Assembly: GCA_016771945.1 (NCBI GenBank)
Contig: QZLF01000003.1
Span: forward strand, 558,001-622,000
Length of the DNA: 64,000 nucleotides
From: Candidatus Leucobacter sulfamidivorax
Lineage (GTDB): Bacteria; Actinomycetota; Actinomycetes; Actinomycetales; Microbacteriaceae
Direction: 5' to 3'
A model generated the notes under the pieces. It saw nothing but the letters and a program-made list of their open reading frames with translations. It was not told the DNA's origin and did no database searches. Of the stretch, positions 45,086 to 53,640 are shown in pieces. Made by a program: the position numbers and the translations under genes. Every line of letters starts with the position of its first letter. The stretch's first letter is position 1.

Positions 45086-45592
45086 CTACTCGGAGATGCG
45101 CGCCTGCAGCGCGGCGTTCTTCGTCTCGACGAGCTCGGCCAGCTCGCGCGCGTAGGCGTCGAGCCTGGCGGCGAGCGCCGCGTCGTGGGCGCCGAGGATG
45201 CGCGCGGCCAGCAGCCCCGCGTTCTTGGCCCCCCCGATCGAGACCGTCGCGACCGGGATCCCGCCGGGCATCTGCACGATCGAGAGCAGCGAGTCGAGGC
45301 CGTCGAGCTTCGCGAGCGGCACCGGCACGCCGATCACCGGCAGCGTGGTCATCGACGCGACCATGCCCGGCAGATGGGCCGCACCGCCCGCGCCGGCGAT
45401 GATCGCCTTGAGGCCGCGATCCGCCGCCCCGCGCGCGTAGGCCACCATCTTCTCGGGGGTGCGATGCGCACTCACCACCTCGACCTCGTGCGGAATGCCG
45501 AACTCGCGCAGCACCTGTACCGCGTCGCTCATCACCGAGAAGTCGCTGTCGCTGCCCATGATCACGCCGACGAGGGGCGCCTCTTCTGCCAT
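45086..45592 (-). CDS. purE: N5-carboxyaminoimidazole ribonucleotide mutase (PurE)
   Basis: 168 residues, class I PurE. It moves the carboxylate of N5-CAIR to C4, making CAIR in purine synthesis. Motifs: [37 protein letters not shown] and [14 protein letters not shown]. In most actinobacteria purE directly follows purK. Here purK lies on the same strand but 10.5 kb upstream, and the catabolic island at 45.7-56.0 kb is between them. purE must now use a promoter in or after the island. Confidence 0.96.
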   Translation of the reverse strand: MAEEAPLVGVIMGSDSDFSVMSDAVQVLREFGIPHEVEVVSAHRTPEKMVAYARGAADRGLKAIIAGAGGAAHLPGMVASMTTLPVIGVPVPLAKLDGLDSLLSIVQMPGGIPVATVSIGGAKNAGLLAARILGAHDAALAARLDAYARELAELVETKNAALQARISE

Positions 45593-45676
45593 GCCTCGAT
45601 CCTACCCGCGTCGCGGCGCTCGGCCCGTCCGGTCACGACCCGCCCGGCGCCGGCCCCGCCCGGCGCCGGTTCCGGC

Positions 45677-46375
45677 TCAGATCACCAGATGCCGGGTCAG
45701 CAGCCCCTCGTCCCGGGCGAGCTCGGCGGAGATCCCCGAGGCGACGATCTCCCCCTTCTCGAGGATGTACGCCCGATCCGATATCTCGAGCGCCAGGGTC
45801 GCATTCTGCTCGACGAGCAGCACCGAGGTGCCCTCCGCCGAGAGGGCGACGAGCGAATCCGCGATCTCCCGCACGAGATTCGGCTGCACGCCGTCCGAGA
45901 ACTCGTCGATCACGAGCAGCTTCGGCGTGGGCGCGAGCGCTCGGGCGATGGCGAGCACCTGCTGCTGCCCGCCCGAGAGCGACCCGGCAGGTGCGGAGGA
46001 TCGCTCGCGCAGCAGGGGAAAGCGGTCCTGCACGAGGGCGGCGGCGGCGCGTCCCCGTTTGCCGCCCGGCACCGTGAGCAGCAGGTTCTCCATGACGCTG
46101 AGGTCGTGGAAGATCCCCCTGCCCTCGGGCACGTAGCCGATCCCCGCGCGCGCGATCTCGTGCGGCTTGCGGCCCGTGATCCCCCGCCCGAGGAAGGAGA
46201 TCGAGCCGGCGGTGACCGGGGCGAGCCCCATCAGCGCCATCATGAGCGTCGACTTGCCCATGCCGTTGCGGCCCACGACCGCGACGATCTCGCCGGAGGC
46301 GACGGTGAGCGACACCCCCGAGAGGACCGGGGCACCGCCCCGCGACGCATGCACGTCATCGATCTCCAGCATCAA
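45677..46375 (-). CDS. Branched-chain amino acid/amide-type ABC transporter ATPase (LivF-like)
   Basis: 232-residue ATPase of a Liv/Urt-type importer. Walker A is GRNGMGKST, the signature LSGGQQQVLAIARAL, and Walker B LLVIDEFSDGVQPNLV; the Phe in DEF replaces the usual Pro. LVEQNATLALEISDRAYILEKG is the typical LivF end (key VEQNATLAL). It is the last gene of the five-gene transport operon and overlaps LivG by 4 bp. The cargo may be an amide or aromatic acid rather than an amino acid, judged from the neighbours (inference). Confidence 0.93.
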   Translation of the reverse strand: MMLEIDDVHASRGGAPVLSGVSLTVASGEIVAVVGRNGMGKSTLMMALMGLAPVTAGSISFLGRGITGRKPHEIARAGIGYVPEGRGIFHDLSVMENLLLTVPGGKRGRAAAALVQDRFPLLRERSSAPAGSLSGGQQQVLAIARALAPTPKLLVIDEFSDGVQPNLVREIADSLVALSAEGTSVLLVEQNATLALEISDRAYILEKGEIVASGISAELARDEGLLTRHLVI

Positions 46376-47085
46376 TGCACCCCGCTTCCGAGATAGATGT
46401 CCCGCACGCGCTGATCGGCCTGCACCTCGTCGAGGGTGCCCTCCATGAGCAGGGACCCCCGATGCAGCACCGAGACCGTGTCTGCGATCTCCCGCACGAA
46501 GCCCATGTCGTGCTCGATGATGACCGTGGCGGCCTCGGAGCCGTACTTCCGGATCGCGGACGCCACCTCCCGGGTCTCGGCTCCGCTCATCCCCGCGGTC
46601 GGCTCGTCGAGGAGGATCACGCGGGGCGACCGCATGAACGCCATCCCGATCTCGAGCCGCTTCCGCTCGCCCTGCGAGAGCTGGGACGCGATGGCCTGCT
46701 CGCGCCCGGTGAACCCCAGGTCCTCGCGCAGCGACCGGCCCCGCTCCTCGAACGCGCGGTCGAATCTTGCGGCAAGCGCGAAGTTCTCCGCGACGGTGAG
46801 AGCGCCGAAGACCCGGGGCGTCTGGAAGGTCCTCAGGACCCCCGCGCGGGCGAGACGGGCCGGGGTGCGACGGTTCAACGGCTCGCCGTCGAGCCGCACC
46901 CTGCCCTCGCTGGACTTCACGATGCCGGTGATCGCGTTCACGAACGTCGTCTTTCCGGCGCCGTTCGGGCCGATGACGCAGCGGAACTCGCCGCGCCTCA
47001 GCGCGAGGGTGACGTCGTTCAGAGCCGTCACGCCGCCGAAGCGGCAGCTCAGGCCCTCCACCTCCAGGATCGCGGTGCGCTCCAT
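46372..47085 (-). CDS. Branched-chain amino acid/amide-type ABC transporter ATPase (LivG-like)
   Basis: 237-residue ATPase. Walker A GPNGAGKTTFVNAITG, signature LSQGERKRLEIGMAF, Walker B VILLDEPTAGMSG, and an H-loop in VIIEHDMGF; the ERKRLEI form of the signature resembles the UrtD urea-transporter subgroup. The frame is open much further upstream, but MERTAILEVEGLSCRFGG at 47085 starts the domain normally and its ATG overlaps the LivM stop by one base (TGATG). Confidence 0.93.
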   Translation of the reverse strand: MERTAILEVEGLSCRFGGVTALNDVTLALRRGEFRCVIGPNGAGKTTFVNAITGIVKSSEGRVRLDGEPLNRRTPARLARAGVLRTFQTPRVFGALTVAENFALAARFDRAFEERGRSLREDLGFTGREQAIASQLSQGERKRLEIGMAFMRSPRVILLDEPTAGMSGAETREVASAIRKYGSEAATVIIEHDMGFVREIADTVSVLHRGSLLMEGTLDEVQADQRVRDIYLGSGVH

Positions 47086-48068
47086 CACTTGACCGTCAGC
47101 TTTCTCTTCAACAGCGACGGGATCGAGGCGATCCCGTTGGGCAGGAACAGCACCGCGAGCACGAAGAGGCAGCCGGTCACCAGCTGGTAGACCGTCGCCG
47201 AGGAGCCGGCCAGCATCGACTGCGTGGTGGTGAGGAGCACCGCGATGACGATGGGGCCGATCAGGCTGCCGACGCCGCCCAGGGTGACCCAGACGAACAC
47301 CTGGATCGAAAGCGCCACCCCGACGACCGAGGGATCCACGATCCCGATCGTCGAGCCGTAGATCGCGCCGACGATCGCCGCCATCGCCGCGGAGACCATC
47401 GAGATCGCGGTCTTGTACCAGAGCGTCCGGTAGCCGAGCGCGTCGGCTCGCAGCTCGTTCTCGCGCAGGCCGACGAGCACCCGCCCGAAGCGGCTCCGCT
47501 GCACGAGGAAGGCCGCCACGAGAGCGGCGATCAGCAGGACGCCCGCGAAATAGTACAGCGAGAGCTGCGACTTGAGCTCCAGGCGGAACAGCCCCGGCAG
47601 TTCGATGACCGGTGTGGGGATCCCGACCAGCCCGTTGGATCCGCCGGTGATGTCGCCCTGGGAGAGGATGATCTGCTGCACGGCCAGCGCGAGCGCGAGG
47701 GTCAGCAGGGCGAAATAGATGTCCTTGACCCCCGAGCGGAAGGCGACGAGCGCCACGATCCCCGCCACGGCGGCGGCGATCACCGCCGTGACCACGAGGA
47801 TCACCGGGGTGCTCCACCATCCTTCGAACACGTCGTTCAGGATCGCCCACAGGTAGGCCCCGATGCCGAACGACAGTGCCGGAGCGAGGTGGAGGATCCC
47901 CGCCGTGCCCCAGAGCAGGTCCATGCTGAGCGCCAGCACCGCGAAGAGCATCCCCGTCGCGACGATCGTGATGACGAAGTTGCCGGAGAACGCCAGGGGG
48001 ATGCCGATGACGAGCACGACGAGCGCGATGAGCGAGATGACGAATCCTCGTCGACTGAGGAGGTTCAT
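47085..48068 (-). CDS. Branched-chain amino acid/amide-type ABC transporter permease (LivM-like)
   Basis: 327-residue permease with about nine to ten hydrophobic segments. MDLLWGTAGILHLAPALSFGIGAY and VALRSGV/GLRENELRADALGY-like segments (here GLRENELRADALGY) are LivM signatures, the latter being the ATPase-contact loop. ATG 48068 overlaps the LivH stop by 4 bp. A longer reading upstream has no membrane segments and is not supported. Confidence 0.93.
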   Translation of the reverse strand: MNLLSRRGFVISLIALVVLVIGIPLAFSGNFVITIVATGMLFAVLALSMDLLWGTAGILHLAPALSFGIGAYLWAILNDVFEGWWSTPVILVVTAVIAAAVAGIVALVAFRSGVKDIYFALLTLALALAVQQIILSQGDITGGSNGLVGIPTPVIELPGLFRLELKSQLSLYYFAGVLLIAALVAAFLVQRSRFGRVLVGLRENELRADALGYRTLWYKTAISMVSAAMAAIVGAIYGSTIGIVDPSVVGVALSIQVFVWVTLGGVGSLIGPIVIAVLLTTTQSMLAGSSATVYQLVTGCLFVLAVLFLPNGIASIPSLLKRKLTVK

Positions 48069-48925
48069 GCGATCCTCGTCTTTCTCGAGAACAGCCCCTG
48101 AGGTCGCAGCAGGATGGTCAGCATCGCGATGCCGAGAACCAGCAGCTGCGTCGCGGATCCGGAGAGCCACACGCCTGCGACGCTCTGACCTCCTCCGATG
48201 ATGACGCTGCCCCCGACGGTTCCGCCGATGCTGCCCATGCCGCCGGTGATCACCACGAGGAAGGAGCGCACGGTCTGCTCGAGGCCCATCAGGGCGTTCA
48301 CCCCGACGAATGGCGCCATGAGCGCACCTGCGAGTCCCGCCAGCCCCGCCCCCACGGCGAAGGTCGAGCTGAACATCCGGCCCGTGTTCACCCCCAGCGC
48401 CGACGCCGTGCTCGAGGACTCCGCCGTGGCCCGCACCCGTATCCCCCAGGACGTGCGGTACATCGCGTAGGCGATGGCGACGGTCACCGCCACGGAGATG
48501 CCCGCCGCGACCAGGCGATAGCTCGGATACTGGGTGCCGAAGATCGCGAGCGATCCCTCGATCGGGGAGCCCACCGACAGCGATTGGGGTCCGAAGATCA
48601 ACCGGATCAGTTGCTGCAGGACGATGCTCAGGCCGAAGGTGACGAGCAGGGTGCTGAGGTCCCTCCGGACGTAGAGCCGCCGGATGATCCCGCGCTCGAT
48701 CGCGGCACCCACGGCGCCGAGGACAAGAGGGGCGAGCAGGATGCCGAGCCAGAGATCGACCCCGAGTCGATCGACGACCACCATCACGAACGCGCCCAGC
48801 ATGAAGAACTCTCCGTGCGCCATGTTGATGATCTTCATGACCCCGAACACCACCATCAGGCCGAGTGCGACCTGCGCGGTGAATACCGTCGCGACGATGG
48901 CGTTCATCCAGTCAACTGCTGACAC
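48065..48925 (-). CDS. Branched-chain amino acid/amide-type ABC transporter permease (LivH-like)
   Basis: 286-residue permease with about eight hydrophobic segments. GVMKIINMAHGEFFMLGAF is the LivH/UrtB hallmark, RATAESSSTASALGVNTGRM is the ATPase-contact loop, and VVITGGMGSIGGTVGG the conserved late segment. GTG 48925 starts it, 43 bp after the stop of the binding-protein gene. It pairs with LivM to form the membrane pore. Confidence 0.93.
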   Translation of the reverse strand: MSAVDWMNAIVATVFTAQVALGLMVVFGVMKIINMAHGEFFMLGAFVMVVVDRLGVDLWLGILLAPLVLGAVGAAIERGIIRRLYVRRDLSTLLVTFGLSIVLQQLIRLIFGPQSLSVGSPIEGSLAIFGTQYPSYRLVAAGISVAVTVAIAYAMYRTSWGIRVRATAESSSTASALGVNTGRMFSSTFAVGAGLAGLAGALMAPFVGVNALMGLEQTVRSFLVVITGGMGSIGGTVGGSVIIGGGQSVAGVWLSGSATQLLVLGIAMLTILLRPQGLFSRKTRIA

Positions 48926-48968
48926 CGCCCGCCCCTTCTCTCACGATGCTTCGCGAACTCTCGGCGAC

Positions 48969-50192
48969 TCAGGCGTCCTGCGAGCTGCAGCCCGAGAACC
49001 CCGGATGCTCGACCTCGCCGAAGTTCTCGATCAGCGCGTAGCCGTCTCCCTCGATCTGCAGCAGCAGCATCGGAGCCGTCACGATGTGGTTGGCGCCCAT
49101 GGTGAGCGTGCCGGCCGGCGAGTCCACCGAGATGCCGGGCAGCGCATCGGCGATCGCGCCGCCGTCCGTGGACCCCGCCTTCTCGACCGCCTCCTTGAGC
49201 ATCAGCAGCGTCGAATAGGTGCCGACGGCCGCCATCGGATGCACCGGTCGGACATCGGGATACGCGGCGGAGAAGGCCTCGACGAAGCGCTGGTTCTCCG
49301 GATTGTCCAGTCCCTCCCAGTAGTTGTCGACCGTGTAGACGCCCTGGGCGATGTCGGAGACGCCCGAGAGCACCTCGCCCGCGAAGCTCGGGATGCCGGT
49401 GAGCTTCATGTCGCCGATGCCGAACTCGGTCAGCTGCTTGACCAGCGCGACGCCGTCGGCGCCGACGACCGAGATGAAGAGCACGTCGGGATCGGCGCTC
49501 TGGATCTTCGAGATGTAGCTGGAGAAGTCGGTGGTGCCGAGAGGCGCGTAGTCCTTGGCCACCACGGTTCCCCCGTTCTCCTCGACGAGATCGGCGGTGA
49601 TGTCGTTCACGAAGTGCGGGAACACGTAGTCGGAGCCGATGAAGTACACGGACTGGCCGAGGTTCTCGAGCATATAAGGGACGAAGCGGTCCATCTTCTG
49701 CTCGGGGGTCGCGCCGTTGCCGAAGATGAACCGTCGCGCCTCTTCGCCGCTCGCGTCGCAGGTCTTGGCCTCGCCCTCCGCGATGTAGATGAACGGCACC
49801 TCGGCCCGCTCGACCTGCGGGATGACGGCGAGCGTGGTCGCGGAGCTCGTGGTGCCGATCAGCACGTCGACCTCGTCCTGGTTCAGCAGCTTGCTGGCCT
49901 GGGTGGACGCGGCCTTGGGGTCGGTCTGATCGTCTTCCAGGATGTACTCGACCTGCTTGCCGCCGATGCCGCCGTCGGCGTTGATGAGGTCGACGGCGAC
50001 CTCGAAGCCCTGCTCCATGGCGACGCCGTAGGGCGCGAGGGAGCCGGTCTTGGGTGCGAGCACTCCGATCGTGAAGACGTCGTCGTCTCCGCCTCCGGAG
50101 CCTCCGCTCGACGCGCATCCGGCGAGGAGCAGGGCGAATCCGCTCGCCAGCGCAAGCGCCTGTGCGGTGCGCGAGGCGTTCTTCCTTCTCAT
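48969..50192 (-). CDS. ABC transporter substrate-binding lipoprotein (Peripla_BP type, urea/amide-like)
   Basis: 407-residue lipoprotein. The signal ends in the lipobox LLLAGC, followed by a Ser/Gly linker. The mature part begins FTIGVLAPKTGSLAPYG, typical of type-1 periplasmic folds of Liv/Urt/AmiC-like binding proteins, with LIGTTSSATTLAVIPQVE and YFIGSDYVFPHF; the last segment resembles urea- and short-chain amide-binding members more than Leu/Ile/Val ones. ATG 50192 follows AAAGGA. Two operator-like TGTATACA sites lie 52-70 bp upstream. Confidence 0.9.
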   Translation of the reverse strand: MRRKNASRTAQALALASGFALLLAGCASSGGSGGGDDDVFTIGVLAPKTGSLAPYGVAMEQGFEVAVDLINADGGIGGKQVEYILEDDQTDPKAASTQASKLLNQDEVDVLIGTTSSATTLAVIPQVERAEVPFIYIAEGEAKTCDASGEEARRFIFGNGATPEQKMDRFVPYMLENLGQSVYFIGSDYVFPHFVNDITADLVEENGGTVVAKDYAPLGTTDFSSYISKIQSADPDVLFISVVGADGVALVKQLTEFGIGDMKLTGIPSFAGEVLSGVSDIAQGVYTVDNYWEGLDNPENQRFVEAFSAAYPDVRPVHPMAAVGTYSTLLMLKEAVEKAGSTDGGAIADALPGISVDSPAGTLTMGANHIVTAPMLLLQIEGDGYALIENFGEVEHPGFSGCSSQDA

Positions 50193-50243
50193 GGTGTGTC
50201 CTTTCGAGGTTGTCGTGTTCATCGCAGCCGAGGATCGGCGTAT

Positions 50244-50262
50244 TGAATACATTTTGTATACA
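50244..50262. promoter_or_regulatory. Predicted GntR operator pair upstream of the ABC importer operon
   Basis: TGAATACA (50244-50251) and the perfect palindrome TGTATACA (50255-50262), with starts exactly 11 bp apart, between the binding-protein gene and the cysteine hydrolase gene. Likely bound by the FCD-type GntR regulator of the island. Confidence 0.65.
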
Positions 50263-50304
50263 TTTATTCCGAGAGCAGACCGGTCCGGTCCGCCCGTCCC
50301 GGTC

Positions 50305-51114
50305 TCAGCTCGCCGCTTTGAGGTGCGCGCGCTCGCGGCTCGCCTCGTGGTGCAGCTGGTCGCCGTCGGCCAGGGCACCGGCGATCGCCCGATGATCCAT
50401 CACCCTCGCGAACCCCCGGCGCAGCGTCATCAGCGTCGCCTCGTGGGCCATGGCGTTGTCGCTCGCGCTCACATCCGAACCCACTACGACGTGGTAGTTC
50501 AGGAAGTACGCGGTGCGCGCGGTCGACTCGACGCAGAAGTTCGTGATGGTCCCGCAGACGATGACCGTGCGGATCCGGTTCGCGCGCAGCACGTAATCGA
50601 GGTTCGTGCCCGCGAAGGAGTCGTAGGCGTGCTTCACATCGATGATGCGCTCCCCCGGCAAGGGGTCGAGACCGTGATAGAGCTTCGTGTTCCGCTCGCC
50701 CTCCTTGATCGCCCCGGCCGCGATCGGCTCCCAGTACTCGTAGAAGTCGGCGGGAGCGTCCTGGGGGATGTGATGCTCGGTGTAGAGGATCTTCACGCCG
50801 GCCTCGCGACAGGCGTCGATCAGCGCGAGCGTCCGGGGGATCTGCCGATAGGCCTCGGGCACGAACATCGGATTGCCGGGATTCACGAAGTCCTCCTGGA
50901 GATCGACGACGATCAGCGCGGTCTCCTCCGGCTTGATCTCGAAAGCCCAGTGCCGGTCGGTGTGGTAGTCGGACGCGGCGAAACGGATGAACTCCTGCTC
51001 ACCGCTGAACTTGCCGGGAGCCTCCAGGATGTCGCTCCCGAACAGATCGTCGTCCGTTCGCCCGTAGGTCGCCTTGAACTGCTCGACCGGGTCAGTGTTC
51101 ATATCGCCAAACAT
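50305..51114 (-). CDS. Isochorismatase-like cysteine hydrolase
   Basis: 269-residue amidohydrolase. The catalytic triad is visible: D71 in ALIVVDLQEDF, K161 in IIDVKHAYDSF, and the nucleophile C194 in VCGTITNFCVESTAR with the preceding cis-peptide GT. Enzymes of this superfamily hydrolyse N-carbamoyl, maleamate, biuret and nicotinamide-type amides. An N-terminal extension of about 60 residues beyond the core is like N-carbamoylsarcosine amidase-type members. ATG 51114 or 51102. It is a single-gene unit with its own three-copy operator upstream. Confidence 0.88.
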   Translation of the reverse strand: MFGDMNTDPVEQFKATYGRTDDDLFGSDILEAPGKFSGEQEFIRFAASDYHTDRHWAFEIKPEETALIVVDLQEDFVNPGNPMFVPEAYRQIPRTLALIDACREAGVKILYTEHHIPQDAPADFYEYWEPIAAGAIKEGERNTKLYHGLDPLPGERIIDVKHAYDSFAGTNLDYVLRANRIRTVIVCGTITNFCVESTARTAYFLNYHVVVGSDVSASDNAMAHEATLMTLRRGFARVMDHRAIAGALADGDQLHHEASRERAHLKAAS

Positions 51115-51151
51115 CGTCTCTCCTTGGAATCAAGCGCTGACGCGCCCAGTT

Positions 51152-51181
51152 TATATACGGTTTGTATTCAATTTGAATACG
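51152..51181. promoter_or_regulatory. Predicted GntR operator array, three copies, upstream of cysteine hydrolase
   Basis: Three 8-bp elements begin at 51152 (TATATACG), 51163 (TGTATTCA) and 51174 (TGAATACG), exactly 11 bp apart, 38-67 bp before the ATG. The local AT-richness stands out from the surrounding GC-rich DNA. Confidence 0.65.
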
Positions 51182-51233
51182 TTACGGTTACGGTCTCGTG
51201 TCCGCGGTCGTCGGGCCTGTCCCCGCCCCCGCC

Positions 51234-51788
51234 TCAGAACCACCACGGCAGCTCCTCGTGACCGAAGTCCCGGAAGTCGCCGAAGCGGCCGCCCAGGAAG
51301 GCCAGCGGACCTCCCAGGCGATCGCGGCTGGCCGTCACCCTGCCGAAGAACACATCGTGATCGCCGATGACGTGATGCTCATGCAGAACGCACTCGGCCT
51401 GCGCCAGCGCTCCCTCGACGACGGGGATCCCGCCGGGGGTGCCCTCGAACTCGCCGTCCGCGAAGCGCTCCCCGCCGCGAACCGCGAAGCGACGGGCGAT
51501 CGCCTCCTGCTTGGCGCCGAGGATCGAGATCGCGAACCGGCCGCCCTCCTGCAACGCGGCGCCGGTGCGGGTCCCGAAGTTCAGCGCGAGCATGAGGATC
51601 GGCGGCTCCAGGCTGATGGACTGCAGCGAGCTGATCGTGCTGCCGTGATGCGCACCCGCCGCGTCGACAGCGGTCACCACCGCGACACCGGTGAGGTAGC
51701 GCCCCATCGTGTTCCGCATGTCCAGCCCGGTGGGCTCGGAGGTCCACGGCCCGAGGCGGCTGGTCGTCGAGGCTTCGGAGGGACTCAT
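51234..51788 (-). CDS. Flavin reductase (HpaC-like), partner of the HpaB-type monooxygenase
   Basis: 184-residue flavin reductase-like protein. MGRYLTGVAVVTAVDAAG, HGSTISSLQSISLEPPILMLAL (key SSLQSISLEPP) and a GHHDVFFG-like stretch (IGDHDVFFGRV) define the flavin reductase-like FMN-binding family. It would supply FADH2 to the monooxygenase two genes upstream. ATG 51788 overlaps the cupin stop by 4 bp. It is the last gene of the five-gene catabolic operon. Confidence 0.9.
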   Translation of the reverse strand: MSPSEASTTSRLGPWTSEPTGLDMRNTMGRYLTGVAVVTAVDAAGAHHGSTISSLQSISLEPPILMLALNFGTRTGAALQEGGRFAISILGAKQEAIARRFAVRGGERFADGEFEGTPGGIPVVEGALAQAECVLHEHHVIGDHDVFFGRVTASRDRLGGPLAFLGGRFGDFRDFGHEELPWWF

Positions 51789-52147
51789 GGCCGCGGCCCT
51801 CGATCCTGGTAGTAGCGGACCTCGAACATCCTGGCGCCGTGCTCCGATCGCCAGGGACCGTGCTCCATTCCCGGCGGACGCGTCGCCCAATCCCCCGCCT
51901 TGAACTCCCTTCCCAGTCGGAGATCGACGAAGGAGCCCTCGAAGATGAAGACCTCCTCCCAGAAATCGTGCGTCAGCACCCCGTTCGGAGAGGTGTCGGT
52001 CCCGGGCTGGAAGGTGAGGATCCGCGTCACGGCGTCGCTCTCGCTGTCACGTGAGAGGATCTGCTCGCTGAGACCCTCGATGGGGGGATCGCACGGCGTG
52101 GGGGGCACCGAGGCGGAAGCCGTGAACTCGAACTCCGACTTGGGCAT
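51785..52147 (-). CDS. Small cupin domain protein
   Basis: 120-residue single-domain cupin. LTHDFWEEVFIFEGSFVDL fits the first cupin motif (H and E at the metal-binding places) and GDWATRPPGMEHGPW the second (H near the end). Such small cupins can be metal-dependent dioxygenases, isomerases or ligand binders. Placed between monooxygenase and reductase genes, it may open an oxidised ring or chain (inference). Its start shares one base with the HpaB stop (TGATG). Confidence 0.8.
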   Translation of the reverse strand: MPKSEFEFTASASVPPTPCDPPIEGLSEQILSRDSESDAVTRILTFQPGTDTSPNGVLTHDFWEEVFIFEGSFVDLRLGREFKAGDWATRPPGMEHGPWRSEHGARMFEVRYYQDRGPRP

Positions 52148-53640
52148 CAGATCTCCCTCCGATCCGCCGACGCGTCGATCGAGGCCCGGGAGCCGTAGCC
52201 TGCGAGGAACTCGTCGATCTCGCCGAGCAGCTCGTCGTAGCCGAAGTTGCGATAGGCGTACGCGCCCTTCACGACGAACGGGGCGCCGGCGTAGAACATC
52301 TCGTACTGCTGATGGCGGCCGGCGAACTCCGACCCGATGATGTCCCAGGCGAGCTTGAACAGCTTGATGCGCTCCTCGCTCGGGAAGCCGGGCGACTGAT
52401 AGTAGCGGGCGACATCCGCGGCACTGGCCTCGCCGTAGAGATCCTTCACGCTGGACGGCAGCTGCGTGACGCCCCCTCCCACGAGATCCCGCAGGATCTG
52501 GATCACACGCGGATAGGTCTCCGACTGCAGACCCATGATTCCGTACAGCGCGCGGCGGCCGGGGATGTAGACCCCGTTCGCATCGGGCTCCGCGGTGACC
52601 TGGGCGGCGAGGAGCGCGGACTCGACGGTGGAGACGACCGCGGCGAGCTCACCGAGCTTCTCCTGCACGCCCGGGAACTTGTCGGTGCCGTTCACCTGCG
52701 CCACCTTCCGCGCCACGGCCGCGATGAACTTCAGCTTCACCGTGAGACGGGTCTGGGCCTGCCAGTTGCCGAGCGCATGCGCCCCGGTCTCGAAGAACTG
52801 GCGGCCGAGCGCCTGCGGGTTGCGGTTGATGAACACCCGGTCCCAGGGCACGAGCACATCGTCGAAGACCATGAGCACATCGTGCTCGTCGTAGCGCGAG
52901 GTGAGCGGGTAGTCGAAGTCGCTCGTCGCGGTGCTGTGATACGGACGACGGCAGTACATCTTCATGCCGGGCGTCGAGGCGGGCATGGCGAAGCTGATCG
53001 CGAAGTCCCGGTCGTCCGGCCCGAGGGGCTTGATGCAGGTGACGAAGACCTCGTCGGTGACCGGCCCGCCGGTCGCCAGCATCTGCGAACCGCGGACGAC
53101 GAGGCCCTCCTCGGTCTCGCGCACCACGCCGACCTGCAGGAACTCGCCCTCCCAGCCGGAGGCCGTCGTCGCCCTCGAGACCTGCGGCGGGATGATCGCA
53201 TAGGTGACGTAGAGGTTCTCGCGGAGGATCCGCTCGTAGAACCTGCGGACGTTGCCGGCGTAGTCCCGGTCGTCGCCCTCCTCGCCGGCGAAGACCTCGG
53301 GATGGCTCGCGAAGCCCGCGAAGAAGGTGCCGACGTGATCGGGACTGCGTCCGACCCAGCCGTGGGTGTGCTTCGCCCATCTCTCCACGGCCCGCCGACG
53401 GGCCGCGAGGTCCTCCGGAGAACGCGGCACGGAGAAGACGAGGTTCGCGGAGGCGTCGATCTCGGGCGCCCGGTACTGCATGCCGTTGGCGGGGTCCGCC
53501 GCGATGTCGAAGAGCTCGGCCACGGTGGTGCGGATGCCGGCGAAGGCGGGATGCTCAGCCACATTCTCGACGACCTCTCCGTCGAGAATCACCGTGCGTC
53601 CGTCGTTCAGACTGTCGAGGTATTCCTGTCCGGTTCTCAT
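52147..53640 (-). CDS. 4-hydroxyphenylacetate 3-hydroxylase (HpaB)-family flavin monooxygenase
   Basis: 497-residue group D FADH2-dependent monooxygenase with acyl-CoA-dehydrogenase-like fold. MRTGQEYLDSLNDGRTVILDGE (key GQEYLDSLNDGR) is the family N-terminus, THGWVGRSPDHVGTFFAGF follows, and DVLVPWDRVFINRNP is the flavin-site segment. HpaB enzymes hydroxylate phenols; related enzymes open pyridine-type rings. The genes for amide-hydrolysing enzymes beside it favour a nitrogen-containing substrate (inference). The start ATG overlaps the DUF2848 stop by 4 bp; the reductase lies two genes downstream. Confidence 0.92.
   Translation of the reverse strand: MRTGQEYLDSLNDGRTVILDGEVVENVAEHPAFAGIRTTVAELFDIAADPANGMQYRAPEIDASANLVFSVPRSPEDLAARRRAVERWAKHTHGWVGRSPDHVGTFFAGFASHPEVFAGEEGDDRDYAGNVRRFYERILRENLYVTYAIIPPQVSRATTASGWEGEFLQVGVVRETEEGLVVRGSQMLATGGPVTDEVFVTCIKPLGPDDRDFAISFAMPASTPGMKMYCRRPYHSTATSDFDYPLTSRYDEHDVLMVFDDVLVPWDRVFINRNPQALGRQFFETGAHALGNWQAQTRLTVKLKFIAAVARKVAQVNGTDKFPGVQEKLGELAAVVSTVESALLAAQVTAEPDANGVYIPGRRALYGIMGLQSETYPRVIQILRDLVGGGVTQLPSSVKDLYGEASAADVARYYQSPGFPSEERIKLFKLAWDIIGSEFAGRHQQYEMFYAGAPFVVKGAYAYRNFGYDELLGEIDEFLAGYGSRASIDASADRREI

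Noticed and set aside
46372-47850. 492-codon reading that would fuse a long N-terminal part to LivG
   Set aside because: The extra part is LivM read in another frame, Arg/Gly-rich and without membrane segments; LivG starts normally at 47085.
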